This document shows positions 10,875 to 22,725 of a stretch of 64,000 bases of DNA, one piece after another; within the stretch, counting starts at the first letter, position 1, and the number at the start of each line of letters is the position of its first letter. The DNA lies in assembly GCA_030411725.1 (NCBI GenBank), contig MU839831.1, positions 496,001 through 560,000 on the forward strand, given 5' to 3'. The notes beneath the pieces were generated by a model that did no database searches, was not told where the DNA came from, and saw nothing but the letters and a program-made list of their open reading frames with translations. This stretch comes from Echria macrotheca (lineage: Eukaryota; Ascomycota; Sordariomycetes; Sordariales; Schizotheciaceae). A program made the translations under genes and the position numbers.

Positions 10875-13215
10875 GATGGTGGTATGGGGTTGATGCTACC
10901 CCGACGGATGGCTAGGGCGGGCGCGGCATCGCGGGACGGCGGCTGATGGCAGCCATTCGCCAATGTGGCTCGGGGACTCATTTAGAGGAGCGCGGGAGGC
11001 GACCGGGATAGGGACGGGTGAGTGGTGATGTGATATCCCGGATGCCGCGCGGCGGATGTGTCATTATCGTTTAACTCTAATGAGACAGAGTCAAACTTGC
11101 AGACATGAAAGCACGGAGAATATTCTAAAATGGTCGGGGCCGCATGAGCCCAATGGTGAGCAAGAAGAACAGCCTTATAGCCCTGTGTGGCTAGAGCTGA
11201 AGCAATGGGACTCGAGGCTGGTATGTGTGGCGTGTGGAAGCGGCCGATGCAAGTGTTACATCACCAGGCATGGCGACGAAAGAGGTGTTGTGTCCGGCAA
11301 ACAGGTTCCTGAAGTCCTAGCCCCGAACCACTGGGAGCAGAGCAGTGTACTCTAAGGGCCGCAGGGCAGTGGCGACAGTCTAGCCCTGCCCCTCGATGAA
11401 CGGTGGGTGGCTTGTGTGAGGGTTTGTAAGGCGGCCAGTGAGGACGAGGTGGACGCAAGAGGACACGAGGGAGAGAAGGGGGTGTGGTGGATGTGGTGGG
11501 TGTAACGGGACGACGGAAGATATCGACCTAGTCGGCTCGCAGCCGATGCGACGCCATGGTGCATGCACACGCCGCCAGAGCGCCTTGCAGTCGACAAGAC
11601 GTCTTCCCAGGACTGTGGGATCGGGTTAGGCTGGGTGGGGGAGGGCCTTGGGGGGGACAGCATTTGAGCCCTGCGAAGCTGATGCAAAGATGCGTGGATA
11701 CTGGGCATAGAGGCCAGACTGAGGACAGAGCGGCCCAAAGCGGTGCAACGGTGCAGGACAAACGTGCAGCAGAGCTCCTCCAGCTGCTGACTGGACAATG
11801 TCGTCAATTAGAGCACAGAGCAAAATGCGGCCGCTTCGCACCTGAGGTGCTAAATATCGACTTCAGCTCAGTCCCGACGAATATTCGCATCGGTCGAAGA
11901 CGCGGGACGGGCTGCCATTGGCCGGCGCTGTGGCTCAGGCACATGAGCTCCCTCAGTGGGCTTTGAGCGCCTTTGAGATGCACGACCGGGGGACTGTTCT
12001 CGATTGGGCGGCTGAGGGTCGTGCTTCCACTGATGGCGTCCCCAATCGGCAACTTAGACGAGCCCTCCTGCGGGCCAAGCCACCATGATAGCATCTGAGT
12101 AGGTCACCACGTAACTTATCGCAGTGAGGCTCCATGCGTCTCCATCATCGTCCGCAATTCGCATCTTGTCGTCGTCCGATGTGGCAGCCAGTGGCATCGC
12201 TCCCAGGCCTGGCCGCAGACACGCTGCAGGCCCGAAGGCGCAAAGCGGATTAGCTCTTGTGTGGATTTTCTGGGCGGGCCTTGCAGCGGCTTGCAGTTGT
12301 GCAGCCCGTGGACCGGGGCCGACGTCCAAACAACTCGCTCGAACAAGCATCGCGATGTCTCTGGGCCCCTGGCGTAGATGATGGGTGTCGCCCTGTAGGG
12401 GGGGGTGGGTGGACGTCGGGTGGAGGGACGGTGGGACAGCTACAGCTTGGTAGGGGCTCATCGACACTGCTAGCTTGACTCCGGCCGTGATGGCGCTCCG
12501 CCAGACTCGCTGCACCACGGCATCCGTTCGCTCTCGTGTGCGACCCTCTCCTCATCAGCCCACTGCACGGGAAGGGCTGACCTCAACGGTGCATCTTGTC
12601 GACCCTATTGCCATGCTACCCGCGACACAGATAGGGCAGAGACAAGATTGGCGTGCATGGCCAGACCCGGTTCGTTCGGGGGGGGAGCATGTACCTCCGG
12701 GTTGTGAGAACTCATCTCGAACTTGGTCCTTGAGAGTGTGATGCTCCGATACGTCCGATACGTACCGGGCGGTCGAGTTCCCTCCCGCTCAGGAGAACGA
12801 TAGGGAATCCGAACGGCAGCGAGATGGTTGTCTCCTGTGTTGTCTTCTCCGCAGTCCATATCGCAACTTGTCCATGACGAATTTTATACAAAAGCCGTTG
12901 CGCCTCACCTCGAAAGACTCCATGACATGTTCGACCCACCAAGCCATCATCACCAACACCACTACTCGCCAGACACGACGCGCCAATCTCTTCTCTTTCC
13001 AGCCTTGCCTCTGCATTATCCCGCTTTGCGCCTGTCCTGCGTGCCAGCACACTACCACCCCCTCTCCTTCCGTCTCTCATTTCGTCTCTCTACAACCCAA
13101 GGCCCTATTAAACAGCCCACGGTCTTCCATCCTGATCATCAGGAACCGTCTGTCTTCATCTCCTCATCTACTCTTTACAGCAAATAGCCAGCCCTTCAGT
13201 CTACCAACCGCAACC
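10875..13215. other. Intergenic, 2.3 kb
   Basis: No supportable gene. Several 60-150-codon open frames overlap on opposite strands (11350-11970, 12050-12560) with no consistent coding bias or recognisable motif. The last 250 bp are strongly C/T-rich, as in a fungal promoter and 5' UTR for the next gene. Confidence 0.45.
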
Positions 13216-14158
13216 ATGAGCGACGGATGTATGTTTCTCTCTCCTAACGGTTCCGTTGCCCCTGAGCCCACCAACCCAGCCCACCCATTTGTCTCTGGGT
13301 TGTTTCTGTCCACACCACACCCGCCCCCCCTCTCCCCCCAGCCCTAAATTGGCGGCGCCACCCAACGGCGGCCCTTCTTGCGAGCCTTTCTCTAACGGTT
13401 CTTCTCTTGTGCTAGTGAACGAGTACCGCCAGCATCGCGTCCTCCAGCTCCTGGGCGACTTCACCAACATCCAGGTGTTTATCACGTCCGTCCCGGCGGA
13501 GCCCGAGAACCCCGAGGACCGCAACACCGAGGGCTGGGCGGCCCTTCGCCAGTGTTACATCGATGGGCAGCAGATCCTCCAGGCCGGCATGGACTTTACC
13601 GTCCCGACAAGCTCGGGCGGGACTGACGAGCAGGACAAGGCCGAGTTGAAGAAGTGAGTTTGTCTCTTCTCACCGCTATTTCCAGGGCCTCGTCCCCTTT
13701 CTTCGCTGTCGACTATTCATCGTCTTCCCCCTTTTCTTCTCTGTCGACTGTTCATCGTCTTTCCCCCTTTCACCACCACTGACAACCTCACCACCGCAGA
13801 TGCTACCTCGACGCCTACGCCCGCAGACACGTAGCCCGCAAGATCTACCTCCGCCAGGAGGCCTGCATGAGATGGGTCCAGTGGCGCGAACAGGTCCTCA
13901 ACGGCGGCCGACCGCACTCGGGGAACCATTCCCAACTTCGCGCTCTCGACCATCAGCTGCGCGCCGTACGTTTTTGTCTACTGAACTTTTGTCAGAAAGA
14001 CATCGCTAACTGTTCCCCCCCAGGAACTCGGCACCATCAGCGACGAGTCCGTCTACAACATGCTTCGGAACGAGGACTTTGGCATGGAACGCTGGATCGA
14101 CGAAGACCCCAGCCTTCGGGCCGTCACGCGATGGATCCGGACCCAGATCCAGCAGTAG
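13216..14158 (+). CDS. Conserved-looking small protein of unknown function, 183 aa
   Basis: I do not recognise the family. Exons are 13216-13228, 13416-13653, 13800-13965 and 14024-14158, and all three introns have good GT and CAG/TAG borders. The spliced frame runs to a stop at 14156-14158. The first exon is 13 nt (MSDG plus one base). The protein is soluble, acidic and probably alpha-helical: NEYRQHRVLQLLGDFTNIQV near the start, then CYLDAYARRHVARKIYLRQE and RAVTRWIRTQIQQ at the end. It has no signal peptide, membrane segment or catalytic motif. Strong G/C third-position bias in exons 2-4 supports a real gene. A (TTG/CTG)-rich tract follows the stop. Confidence 0.75.
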
Positions 14159-15402
14159 GCGTCGAAACACCAAAGGCACTGTCTGAGTGTGTTGTTGTTG
14201 CTGTTGTTGCCTGCTAGCTCACGACCAGACGACGGAAAACCGACATGACGATGAGAAACAATAATACCAGTGATCCGACATCCACCACTAATGAGTCAAC
14301 GTACATTGGGACACGGAAGAAAAAAACGACAACATTTTAATACCGAGTTCTCGATGCTGGGCCATCCATCTACATCATTCAACCAACTTGACAAGCATAT
14401 CCGTTTAATAATCGGCCCTCCGCCGCCCGGCTTCGACTTCTTCCCCTTCGACACCACGACCGTTCTTCCTTGTCGCCTTTGTTGCCTGGCCACAACTAAC
14501 TTGGACGGATCTCTCCTTCTCCCACCCTTTCATCGGAAAACACTAGCAACATCAACGGGCACTACAACACCGGCTTCTTCTCTTCTCTTCTCTTATCTCT
14601 TCCTTCCAACTTTTTTTCCAACACTTTCTTCTTCCTCATTCATTTTTTTTTCTTTTTTCATATGGATACCAAAAAAGTCAAAAAGTTCTAAGATACCACA
14701 CACACAAACATTTGGGCAAGAAGGTGATAAAAAAAAAGGGCAAGCACACGCAAGGAAATACCCATCATTAGTGTTTTCTTTTTCTTCCCATTTTTTGTTT
14801 GGCACATTGGCTCACACTCTTCACTCCTCACACTTCATCCGTACATATTTTACACACACACACCAAACCACACCCCAAAAAGTTTGTCTTTTTTCAGTTC
14901 AACCTTTCCCGTTCAACCTTCTTCTTTTTTTTCTTCTTCTTAAGTTATACCACATTCGCTGTATATATATATATCCATCCTTACCTCTGTTTCACCACCA
15001 CACATGTTTTTTTCCCCCAACCAAACTGGAATCGGCGACGGGATCGTTGGCCCAGAAAAAAGGGGGTTGGTTACATGCATGGTCTTATACATATTTTACT
15101 GTCGTTTTCGGTTTTCGGTTTTTGGTTTTGGGTATAACCTACCTAAGAGGGAGGAGTGGAGAGAGGAAAAATCATGTATATATGGGACAGATAGTAGTGA
15201 GGGGAGTTGCCTTTCTTCTTTTCTTTGCTGCCTGGTGCAGTTTTATTAAGAAAGGGAGGTATATAAGGTATATATATACTCAGGAGGCACACACACAAAA
15301 AATGGAGAGAGCAGCATTTTTTTTTATTAATATCCCATATGACTAGTCTCATTACATCTTGTCGTGATTTGTACAAGTACCTAAAACAAAACAAAAAAAA
15401 AC
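14159..15402. other. Convergent, pyrimidine-rich 3' region
   Basis: AT- and pyrimidine-rich on the plus strand, with many C/T, A and CA runs. A 1.08-kb plus-strand frame (14270-15346) lacks stops, but its translation is low-complexity F/S/L/H-rich sequence. Lack of purines explains the missing stop codons better than a gene. Confidence 0.5.
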
Positions 15403-15719
15403 CTAGGAAACATTCTTGCTATGAACACACAAGGCGATTCCCCCGAGGGATAGGACCATCCCGACCATGGTGTCTTTTTAGCGGTCAGCTTCGACACCCC
15501 TAGGAAAAGGGAAGGAGACACTAACCTCGACTGATAATCTTGTTGTCAACCCACCACTCGCCAATTACTGTAAACAAAAAGGCCAGCGAGTTTACGATTG
15601 GGACCGTCAGGCTCAGTTCTAGGGGTGGGGAACACGTGTAAGCCTGATGTTCTGTCTCTCTCTCAGTTTCCACACTCCAGCCATGCAACAAAGCACACCA
15701 CGAACACGCACAGCAGACA

Positions 15720-15757
<38 letters not shown>

Positions 15758-16126
15758 ACATACATAAACACAGAGGAAACCAAATAAATAAATAAATTAA
15801 AAAGAATAATACATACCAGCCTTCCCAATCAACAAAAAGAACCACACACTCCCCGTGAGATTCACCACCAACGGCACCGCATACCGCGGATTCCGGAGCA
15901 GATCCACAACCGCCAGCACGGCGCCGTACACTTTAGATCTCCAAAACGAATCCCGCACCCGTTCCGACTCTAGGATCGGATGCGGCGGGGGGGAGTGGTC
16001 CTTGGCCGCGCGCCGGATGAAGGGCGTCGTGAGGCCCCAGGCTAGACCGACGAGGAGGAAGCCTAGGATGTAGTTTAGGGGGCCTGGATGGGGGGTGTCG
16101 TCGGATGATGGGGATGATGATGTCAT
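15403..16126 (-). CDS. TMEM234-family small membrane protein
   Basis: 157 aa from exons 15817-16126, 15526-15618 and 15403-15473. Four hydrophobic helices are visible: NYILGFLLVGLAWGLTTPFI, YAVPLVVNLTGSVWFFLLIG, ELSLTVPIVNSLAFLFTVIG and the terminal GMVLSLGGIALCVHS. The motif ELSLTVPIVNSLAFLFT followed by GEWW is characteristic of TMEM234, a drug/metabolite-transporter-like fold with unknown transport activity. Intron 1 (15619-15816, 198 nt) holds a CA repeat. Intron 2 ends in AAG, and frame plus the expected last helix support this junction. The protein is probably in an endomembrane or the plasma membrane. Confidence 0.85.
15718..15757. repeat. CA dinucleotide microsatellite
   Basis: About 40 bp of CA repeat with two TA interruptions, inside intron 1 of the TMEM234-family gene. 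It makes this intron nearly three times the local average length. Confidence 0.9.
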
Positions 16127-17835
16127 TGCTATTTTTGTGTTTGTGAGTCTATAGTTCTAGACCGGTTGGGACTGATGAGTGGTGATTGTGTTATGCAGGA
16201 CTTTTTTTGGAGAAGTTCCTTAGGGGCGGTGTGTTATTTGTGTTTGCGACTTGACTTTTGCAGGTGGCGAATACTACGGGTAAGAAGATGGAAATCGGGC
16301 CGGGTGGTAAGTAAGGTAGACTACCTCCGTAGGACGGACTGCCGCCGGACTGCTACAGCGGAAAACGTCAATTGGACCGGGACGGAAAAAGAATGGCCAG
16401 GCCTCCGGGTCCGAAACGCAGCTGAGAGACAAAGGCCCGGGGCGGTGTGTAGTAGCCTTCGGCGCGGCGCGCGGCGGTTTTGGTTTCTTGTGAGGAGCTG
16501 CTCGGGGGTTTGCACAGAAACGGACTTTCAGCTGAGGTCGGGCTGACGAGTCCGATGTCTCCAGATTCCGGTGTTTGAAGTTCGGCTAGTTAATCGATAA
16601 GGAACACTTGAGTCAGCTTTTGCTCAGCCACTGGACCCACTGCACCAGCCCGTGGGTCATCGTTGTGTGGCTGATTTAGAGTTTCGTGTGGGATAACTTG
16701 GACAGATGGGGTTAGCGTGTCCCGTTGCTGGGAGACGCAATTCGGTACGTACCCCGTCTCCTGAACTTTGAGGGTCCCTCACGGATGGTAATGCATCATC
16801 ATTTTGAGGGTTGATTTTGCATGGTTGTGTATTTTGGGATACGGGGCAAGATAATCTGGCATTTTGAAGCCTCGTTTTTTTGCTGGTGCCCTCTGGAGTT
16901 GAGGTGAGGTGAGGCGCCCCTTTTGTCCCTTGTTTGCGCCCCGTTCTCTTGCAAGGGGCAGAGTGATTCTAGGAAGTGCGGAAATCAAGTCGACTTTTCC
17001 CATAGTTTTGTTTCCGGCATCCTGGGGTGTTGTCGATGCGAGAGATCTTTCTCCCGAGGAGCTGGGAAAGACTGGGATGCCACGACTTCGTCGCGCAGGA
17101 GATCGCACTCGAGTAGTGGGTATGTGGAGCGTCTCCTGAGGTCGAGATACCGGGCCATCCAGGAGTTGCACTTCGTCGCAATCCGCGCGCTCTCCTGACA
17201 TCATCGGTGGCCAGTCAGCTCGGCCGATTTTGAGCCAACAACCGAATGCTTATGGTTGTCGGGACTCGGATCTTCACAAACAGGGTCGTCGCTCAGGCTC
17301 CATCACATGCCATTGTCAACATCAACGGATTATAAAATATCGATAGATCAAAGATAGCTTGATCGCCCCAGCCTACGCTGACAGTGGCCAGATCTCGAGG
17401 TAAATTTAAGCTTATCTTTTGTCCCGTCTCCGCCTGCGGCACGTCTCGGACCGCCTGTCGCACGTCAAGACAGGTGGGACAGTCTCGCAACAATAGCTGT
17501 CAGCGTAACCATCTCGAAAGGCCAGAGAACTTTCCTAGATAATGGCCCTTAAACTCAATGTATGATAAGGTAAGGTACGGGGAGTGCAGACTCGGTAATC
17601 TGCTCTCTGCAACTCACAACGTGCATCCAGCTGTCGTCAGGCTGTGGCTTCATTCCGAAGATAGCTTTTACGTATCACGGCTCATCGCTCACCGCCAAGG
17701 CAGAACATCAAGATATAAGAACCCCTGTTAAAACAAGTCAATAATGGAAATACCATCAGTTAGTCGTTGACCTAGAACAGCATAACCTCAAGCTGCCATC
17801 TCATCCACCACATACCGACAGCTCTCAGCACCAAA
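16127..17835. other. Intergenic, 1.7 kb
   Basis: Divergent upstream region of the TMEM234 gene and the Con-6-like gene. Open frames around 16779-17204 on both strands are not convincing. A TATA-like box sits near the right end. Confidence 0.45.
17714..17718 (+). promoter_or_regulatory. Probable TATA box of the Con-6-like gene
   Basis: TATAA in the context AGATATAAGAACCCCT, 118 nt before the ATG. The adjacent CCCCT matches the stress-response element core, which would fit a stress or conidiation gene. This is inferred from position only. Confidence 0.45.
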
Positions 17836-18218
17836 ATGCCTGCTCCCACTCAAATCCCCGGCGCCAACAAGGCCATGGCCGACATGAAGAACACCAACAT
17901 GCAGCAGTCCAAGGACCAGGCCAAGGACCAGTCCATGCATCAGTCCAAAGACATCACCGACAACAAGCCCACCACCGGTGACGGTAAGTGAGTGTTGGCA
18001 AGTAACGGCTAACTGATGCCCGCGCAGCCTCCAACATGGACGACTCGGATGCCGGACAAAAGATGCCTGACGTGACCGGCGCATTGAAGGCGTAAGCTCG
18101 AGCGGATCCTCCAACCGAGAGCATGAAAGCTGACGACGCCTCGTACAGTGCTATGAACAGTGCCCTGAACAACCCCGATAATTCGGACGAGGCCAAGAAG
18201 TCTGCCGAGCAGATGTAG
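17836..18218 (+). CDS. Small hydrophilic Con-6-like protein, 93 aa
   Basis: Exons are 17836-17983, 18028-18091 and 18149-18218; both introns are short (44 and 57 nt) with consensus borders. The 93-aa product is very hydrophilic and rich in Lys, Asp, Gln and Met, beginning MPAPTQIPGANKAMADMKNT. It has a near-duplicated QSKDQAKDQ/QSKD motif at residues 24-38. The C-terminal stretch GALKAAMNSALNNPDNSDEA followed by KKSAEQM resembles one repeat of the fungal conidiation-specific Con-6 family (GLKA...NP..S.EAK..A). Con-6 proteins accumulate in conidia and under stress. Only one degenerate repeat is visible, so membership is probable rather than certain. The TATA box and short leader suggest an inducible, highly expressed gene. 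Confidence 0.75.
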
Positions 18219-19170
18219 AGAGCCGGTCCTGGACTGTGTGGCTTCTCCAATACGATTGGTGAGGCTTTGGCGCTAGAAAGTTGAATGTGGCTCTGTCTAT
18301 TGTTCTGGTTGCGGGGTTCCTGATGTCATCGTGACGGGCTCGGAAACATTCCACGTTGTCAGTCTATCGAAGCTCGCATTTCATGAACATCCACAATAGA
18401 ATCGCTTGACAAGCAGATAAGAGATTCTCATTCCTCGGTTTGATGGGTTATCAGTTGAGGCAATCATGTTGCTTGGACTCAATTGCCAGGGGTAGCTTGA
18501 GGGAATGCGGGGCTGTCGAGGCTTTCCAGCTCCTTGCGAGCTGTGCCGGGGGGCGGGGCTCAACACAACGTCAACAAAGTGGCTCGGGCAGCCAAGAACC
18601 AACTCGCAAAGGCATTACGAGTCCCATGCAAGAAGAAGAAAAATGAAAGCACAGTGTCTCAAGAAGACAGACATTGACAAGTCTGGATCAATCGATGATT
18701 TGACAAGTCAAAAAGAATTGCCCTGTGCGCCCGAGTCCGGCAGGCTGGACGCCCAGCCTCGCTGATTCATGTGGCACCAGCCACCCGTACAGCAGTGAAA
18801 CCCTGGCGCCCGGCTGGACCAACCACCGGGCAAACGCGAACCACAACAATCCTGCACGCCATCCCCGCCCTGACTTGCAGCTCCCGGCGCCTGTGCGAGG
18901 CCGGGTTGTCCCAGCACAAAGCTGCATTCGCTTTTCGTTCGCAGCTTCTTTTCTTCCCGCATCCTCCGTCGTAGCTAGCTTCTCTTCTTTTCGTGCTGTG
19001 TCGAGTCAGCATTTGCTCTCATTTTGTCCATTTTTCGTTTGCGACCCGGCCGGGTAGCGACCGGTGGCACTGAACAAAGGCGAGGCTCCCGAGTAAACAA
19101 AGTCGACCACGGCCCTCGCCTTCGGTCTCATGTTCTAGAAGAGCCACGTCCGCCGACCGCGATCGAAACC
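18219..19170. other. Intergenic, 0.95 kb
   Basis: 3' region of the Con-6-like gene and promoter of the C2-domain gene. C/T-rich stretches (18940-19030) lie ahead of the latter. No gene seen. Confidence 0.45.
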
Positions 19171-22100
19171 ATGGCCACCAAGACGAAATCGCACCCGCTC
19201 AACGGGCTGCACACGGCCGGCATCTTCTCAGACATGTCGGTTGATGGACCGCAGATCGGCACCCTCGTCCTCGTTGTCGATCGGGCAAAGAACCTGCCCA
19301 ACCGCAAGACGATTGGCAAGCAGGACCCCTACTGCGCTGCACGCCTCGGGAAAGAGGCAAAGAAGACGACGACCGACATTCGCGGCGGCCAGACTCCGAA
19401 ATGGCAAGTTCTATTCTACTCCTAGGTCTGGATGCAAAGCTAACCGCGCATTGTTTGCATCTGCAGGGACCAGGAGCTGCGATTTACCGTCCATGACTCT
19501 CCCGACTACTACCAGCTGAAGGTGTCGGTGTTCAACGACGACAAGAAGACCGAGCTGATTGGTGAATCATGGATCGACCTGCGCGACATCATCATCTCGG
19601 GCGGCGGCCAGAGCGACCAGTGGCACCAGCTAGCCTGCAAGGGCAAGTATGCGGGCGAGGTTCGGATTGAGATTACCTTTTATGACAGCCGCCCCAAGCC
19701 CGAGAAGTCCGTTGTCAAAGCGAAGCCGCCGGTAACTGCCGAGCCCGAGTCCGCTCCTTCGTCAGCCGCGACGGCCGGACCTCGGACCATGCCCAAGCGA
19801 CGACCGCTTCCATCGGATCCCGTCACAGGCATGGCCCCGCCGTCTCCGACGCCGGAAGCGATCGAGACACCACCACGGCCGCAACCGAACCCTCATATGC
19901 AGAGCCAACCGTCTCAGCAGGCCGAGTATCACACGCCACCTCCGGCGCTGCCCGGCAACGCAACCCGGTATCAGGATCCGGCCGACGATTACCCAGTGCG
20001 AGCTCCAAGTGGAGAATTCGGCACGCCGAGTCGGCGCATGGACTTCCAGGCCCAGCAGCACAGGACTCCCGAAAGGCAGGGTCAGTACCAAGGGCATCCC
20101 GAAGGCCGCGGGTATTTCCCGCACCACCAATCACCAAGTCACGACCGTTATGATTCAAGAGTTCAAGAGCAACATGAATTTCCACAGCTGGATCATCAGA
20201 GGGCAAGGTCTTTCGAAGAAGATCGACCGCCGCCTCCCCCGGCACACAGAACCAGAACTGGCAGCAACCCCGCCATGAACACGTCGTACCAGACAGGAGC
20301 TGGAACGGCTATGCGACATGACGTCCTCAGAAACGAAGCCCTTAGACAGTCGGGCACGGCCAGCTATCCCGGGAGGCCAACGTACAAGGCCTATGATTCA
20401 GCCCCATCGGCACCGCTCAGTTCACAGTATTCCAACCCGGACCAACCTTCACCGCCACGACACTACTCGTACGATGCGGCCTACGATTCTTCCTACAGAC
20501 CCATGCAGGCTACTGTCGAGGATGTCCCTGAGTCACCGGACTCGATAAACAATTCCTGGAACCGGCGAGGTTCCTACGTGCCACACTCCCGCTCCCTGCC
20601 ACAAATCGAGCCTGAGTACGACATGGCTGCAAGCCCTGCACCCCTCAACCTCTCAAGGGGTAACCAGGGACCTGCGCATTACCAAGGTGCACATGATATG
20701 CCGGACCAGCACCGAAGACAAGAGTCGAATGGTTATACGTACGCGCCGTCGCCGCCGGCAGCTTCGCAGCGGGAGGTCTCTGGACAATCGGCATCCAGAC
20801 ATTACGGGAGACACTCTGAGTCTTCATTGGTGTCGTATGGCGCGCCACCTGATCAGCACGCACTGCCGTACCGGAGCGAACTGGACGATACATCGGGAGG
20901 GTATGGGATGCCCCTTGTCCCGGCGTCGCTGGTTCCTGGCATGGATCCGGGTATCGCGCAGGAGATATCGGACCGGTTTCACCAGGATCGGAATCATCAG
21001 AGACGGTATACGCAGCCGCCGACGATGGAAACGCCACCAAGGGGTCGCACTATGAGCGAAATACCACGAAGATATGAGGGAACTCCGCCAGGGACATATA
21101 ATTCTGGCCCACCACCGCAGAGCAGGGGCCAACTGACCTACACAGGTGGTCCGTCTACATCGAGTGTCAACGTCGTCATCAAGCAGCGGAATTACTCCCC
21201 GAATCCGCCTCAAGATTCGAGCCCGAGCGCGCGTCAAACGATCCGAAGGAAGTCAGTTAGCCCGGCACCGCCACCAGCGGAACCCCGACGGCTTTCTGGT
21301 GTGCCGTTTGGTCCAGATTCCTACGATGCTTTCAATCCCGCGGTTAATGCGGCGGCAGTGAGGGAGCCGGCAACGACGCGACCTGACTACGACGAGAAGA
21401 CCGGGATGATCATCACACATGATGGGCGAGAAGTCGATCCGTCAGATCATCTGCCGATGGAGACGTGGGCTCCAGAACCCGAACCCAAGAAGCCTTCCAA
21501 CCCAGCCTCCAGTTCGAGCTCCTCACGTCCGTCTCCTTCAGGGGCGCAACCGCTTCCGCCATCTGGTCGCCGTGGTCTACGCCTCGGAGCGCGCGCACAG
21601 TCCATGGCTCCCGGGAGTGGCATCCAGTTTAGTTCGGACGCTAAACCCGCCGAACCGGCAACACCCTCCCCGCCAGCCTCGACGGGGCGAAACCGACTCC
21701 AGAAGAAGGCGCATCGCTCATCCATGGCTGCGGGGCCTGTCATGTCGGGCGCCCTCGGACGAAGTAGCGATGTCGGTTCCAGCCCTCTCGCCCCGCTGCC
21801 TTCGCACCAGGACAACTTCACGCCGCCCCGTCAGATCTCGCGTGCCTCCACGTTTGATTATCCAGGTTCGAATGAGAACCACGCCCCGGTGCTCTACGGG
21901 AGCGGCTACAGCCCGAGCCCGAACAGTGGACGGGGACAAGGCCCACCAGCGATCCCGGCCAAGGTCCCGCTGGCTCTGCCGCCGCCTCCGGGGCCGGTCA
22001 TGAGCGGTGCGCTGCAGCTTCATAGTAGCAGCTTGGCGCGGAGAGGGGATATGGATGACTGGGATGGTTATGATAATGGGAGCGGAGGGAGGGAGAGGGA

Positions 22101-22191
22101 TATGTGGGGTGGGGGCGGAGGGAGTACGCTGGAAGAGGAGCTGTCGAGGATTGATATCGGGACGGGGAGGAGTCGGCGGCGTGGGTATTAA
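19171..22191 (+). CDS. C2-domain protein with long proline-rich tail (ingression-protein-like)
   Basis: 985 aa from exons 19171-19403 and 19467-22191. The C2 domain covers about residues 25-160: IGTLVLVVDRAKNLPNRKT, then GKQDPYCAARLG and ELIGESWIDL. Several acidic calcium-loop positions are kept (KQDPY, VFNDDK). The rest is disordered and rich in Pro, Ser, Arg and Tyr, with many PPP and PxxP segments that could bind SH3 domains. This layout, one N-terminal C2 then a PxxP tail, is that of Fic1/Inn1 proteins at the septation ring, but filamentous homologues are much longer, so the role is inference. The intron uses a GC donor (TG|GCAAGT), the only junction that keeps PKWDQELRFTV in frame. The extreme C-terminus is glycine-rich and ends near SRRRGY. 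Confidence 0.85.
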
Positions 22192-22725
22192 ACGAACATG
22201 TTGAATGAATGAAATGTAGACGTAAAAAGATGGATAACTGTGGTCTGGTGGATTATGGAGCGAGCTTTGGGGGGGCAGCGCTTTCGTGTATATTATACCT
22301 AGGGTGTTTCTGGCTCTTTCTTTTTCTGTTGGTCTGGATCTGGGTTAATAGGTTAATCACGGATGGATGGGATGTATTCAACGAATGAGTCGTACAAGCG
22401 AGACGTTTATTATACTTGGCATGGCATGATGATACGACCTCTTCTTTTTCTTTTCCTTGCTCTTTTCCATGGTCACCGGGTACCTTACAGTTAGTCAGTA
22501 TCTCCTGATCCGACAGACAGACAGTTATCAAATCGAACGGAGGATTATAAAGGGTGTGGTATCTATCTCTCTATTCTTCTCGTTGGGGCACTCTCTTCTC
22601 ACTTTAATAACATGCCATTTACAACCCTTTCTTTCCTTCAAACATGCAAACACTACATCCAAACAAAAAATCCCAACTCAAACGCCGACGCAATGCAATT
22701 CCCCCTCATCCTCCCGTCCAACGCC
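22192..22725. other. Convergent 3' region
   Basis: Between the 3' ends of the C2 gene and UTP15. It contains T-rich tracts. No gene seen. Confidence 0.5.
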
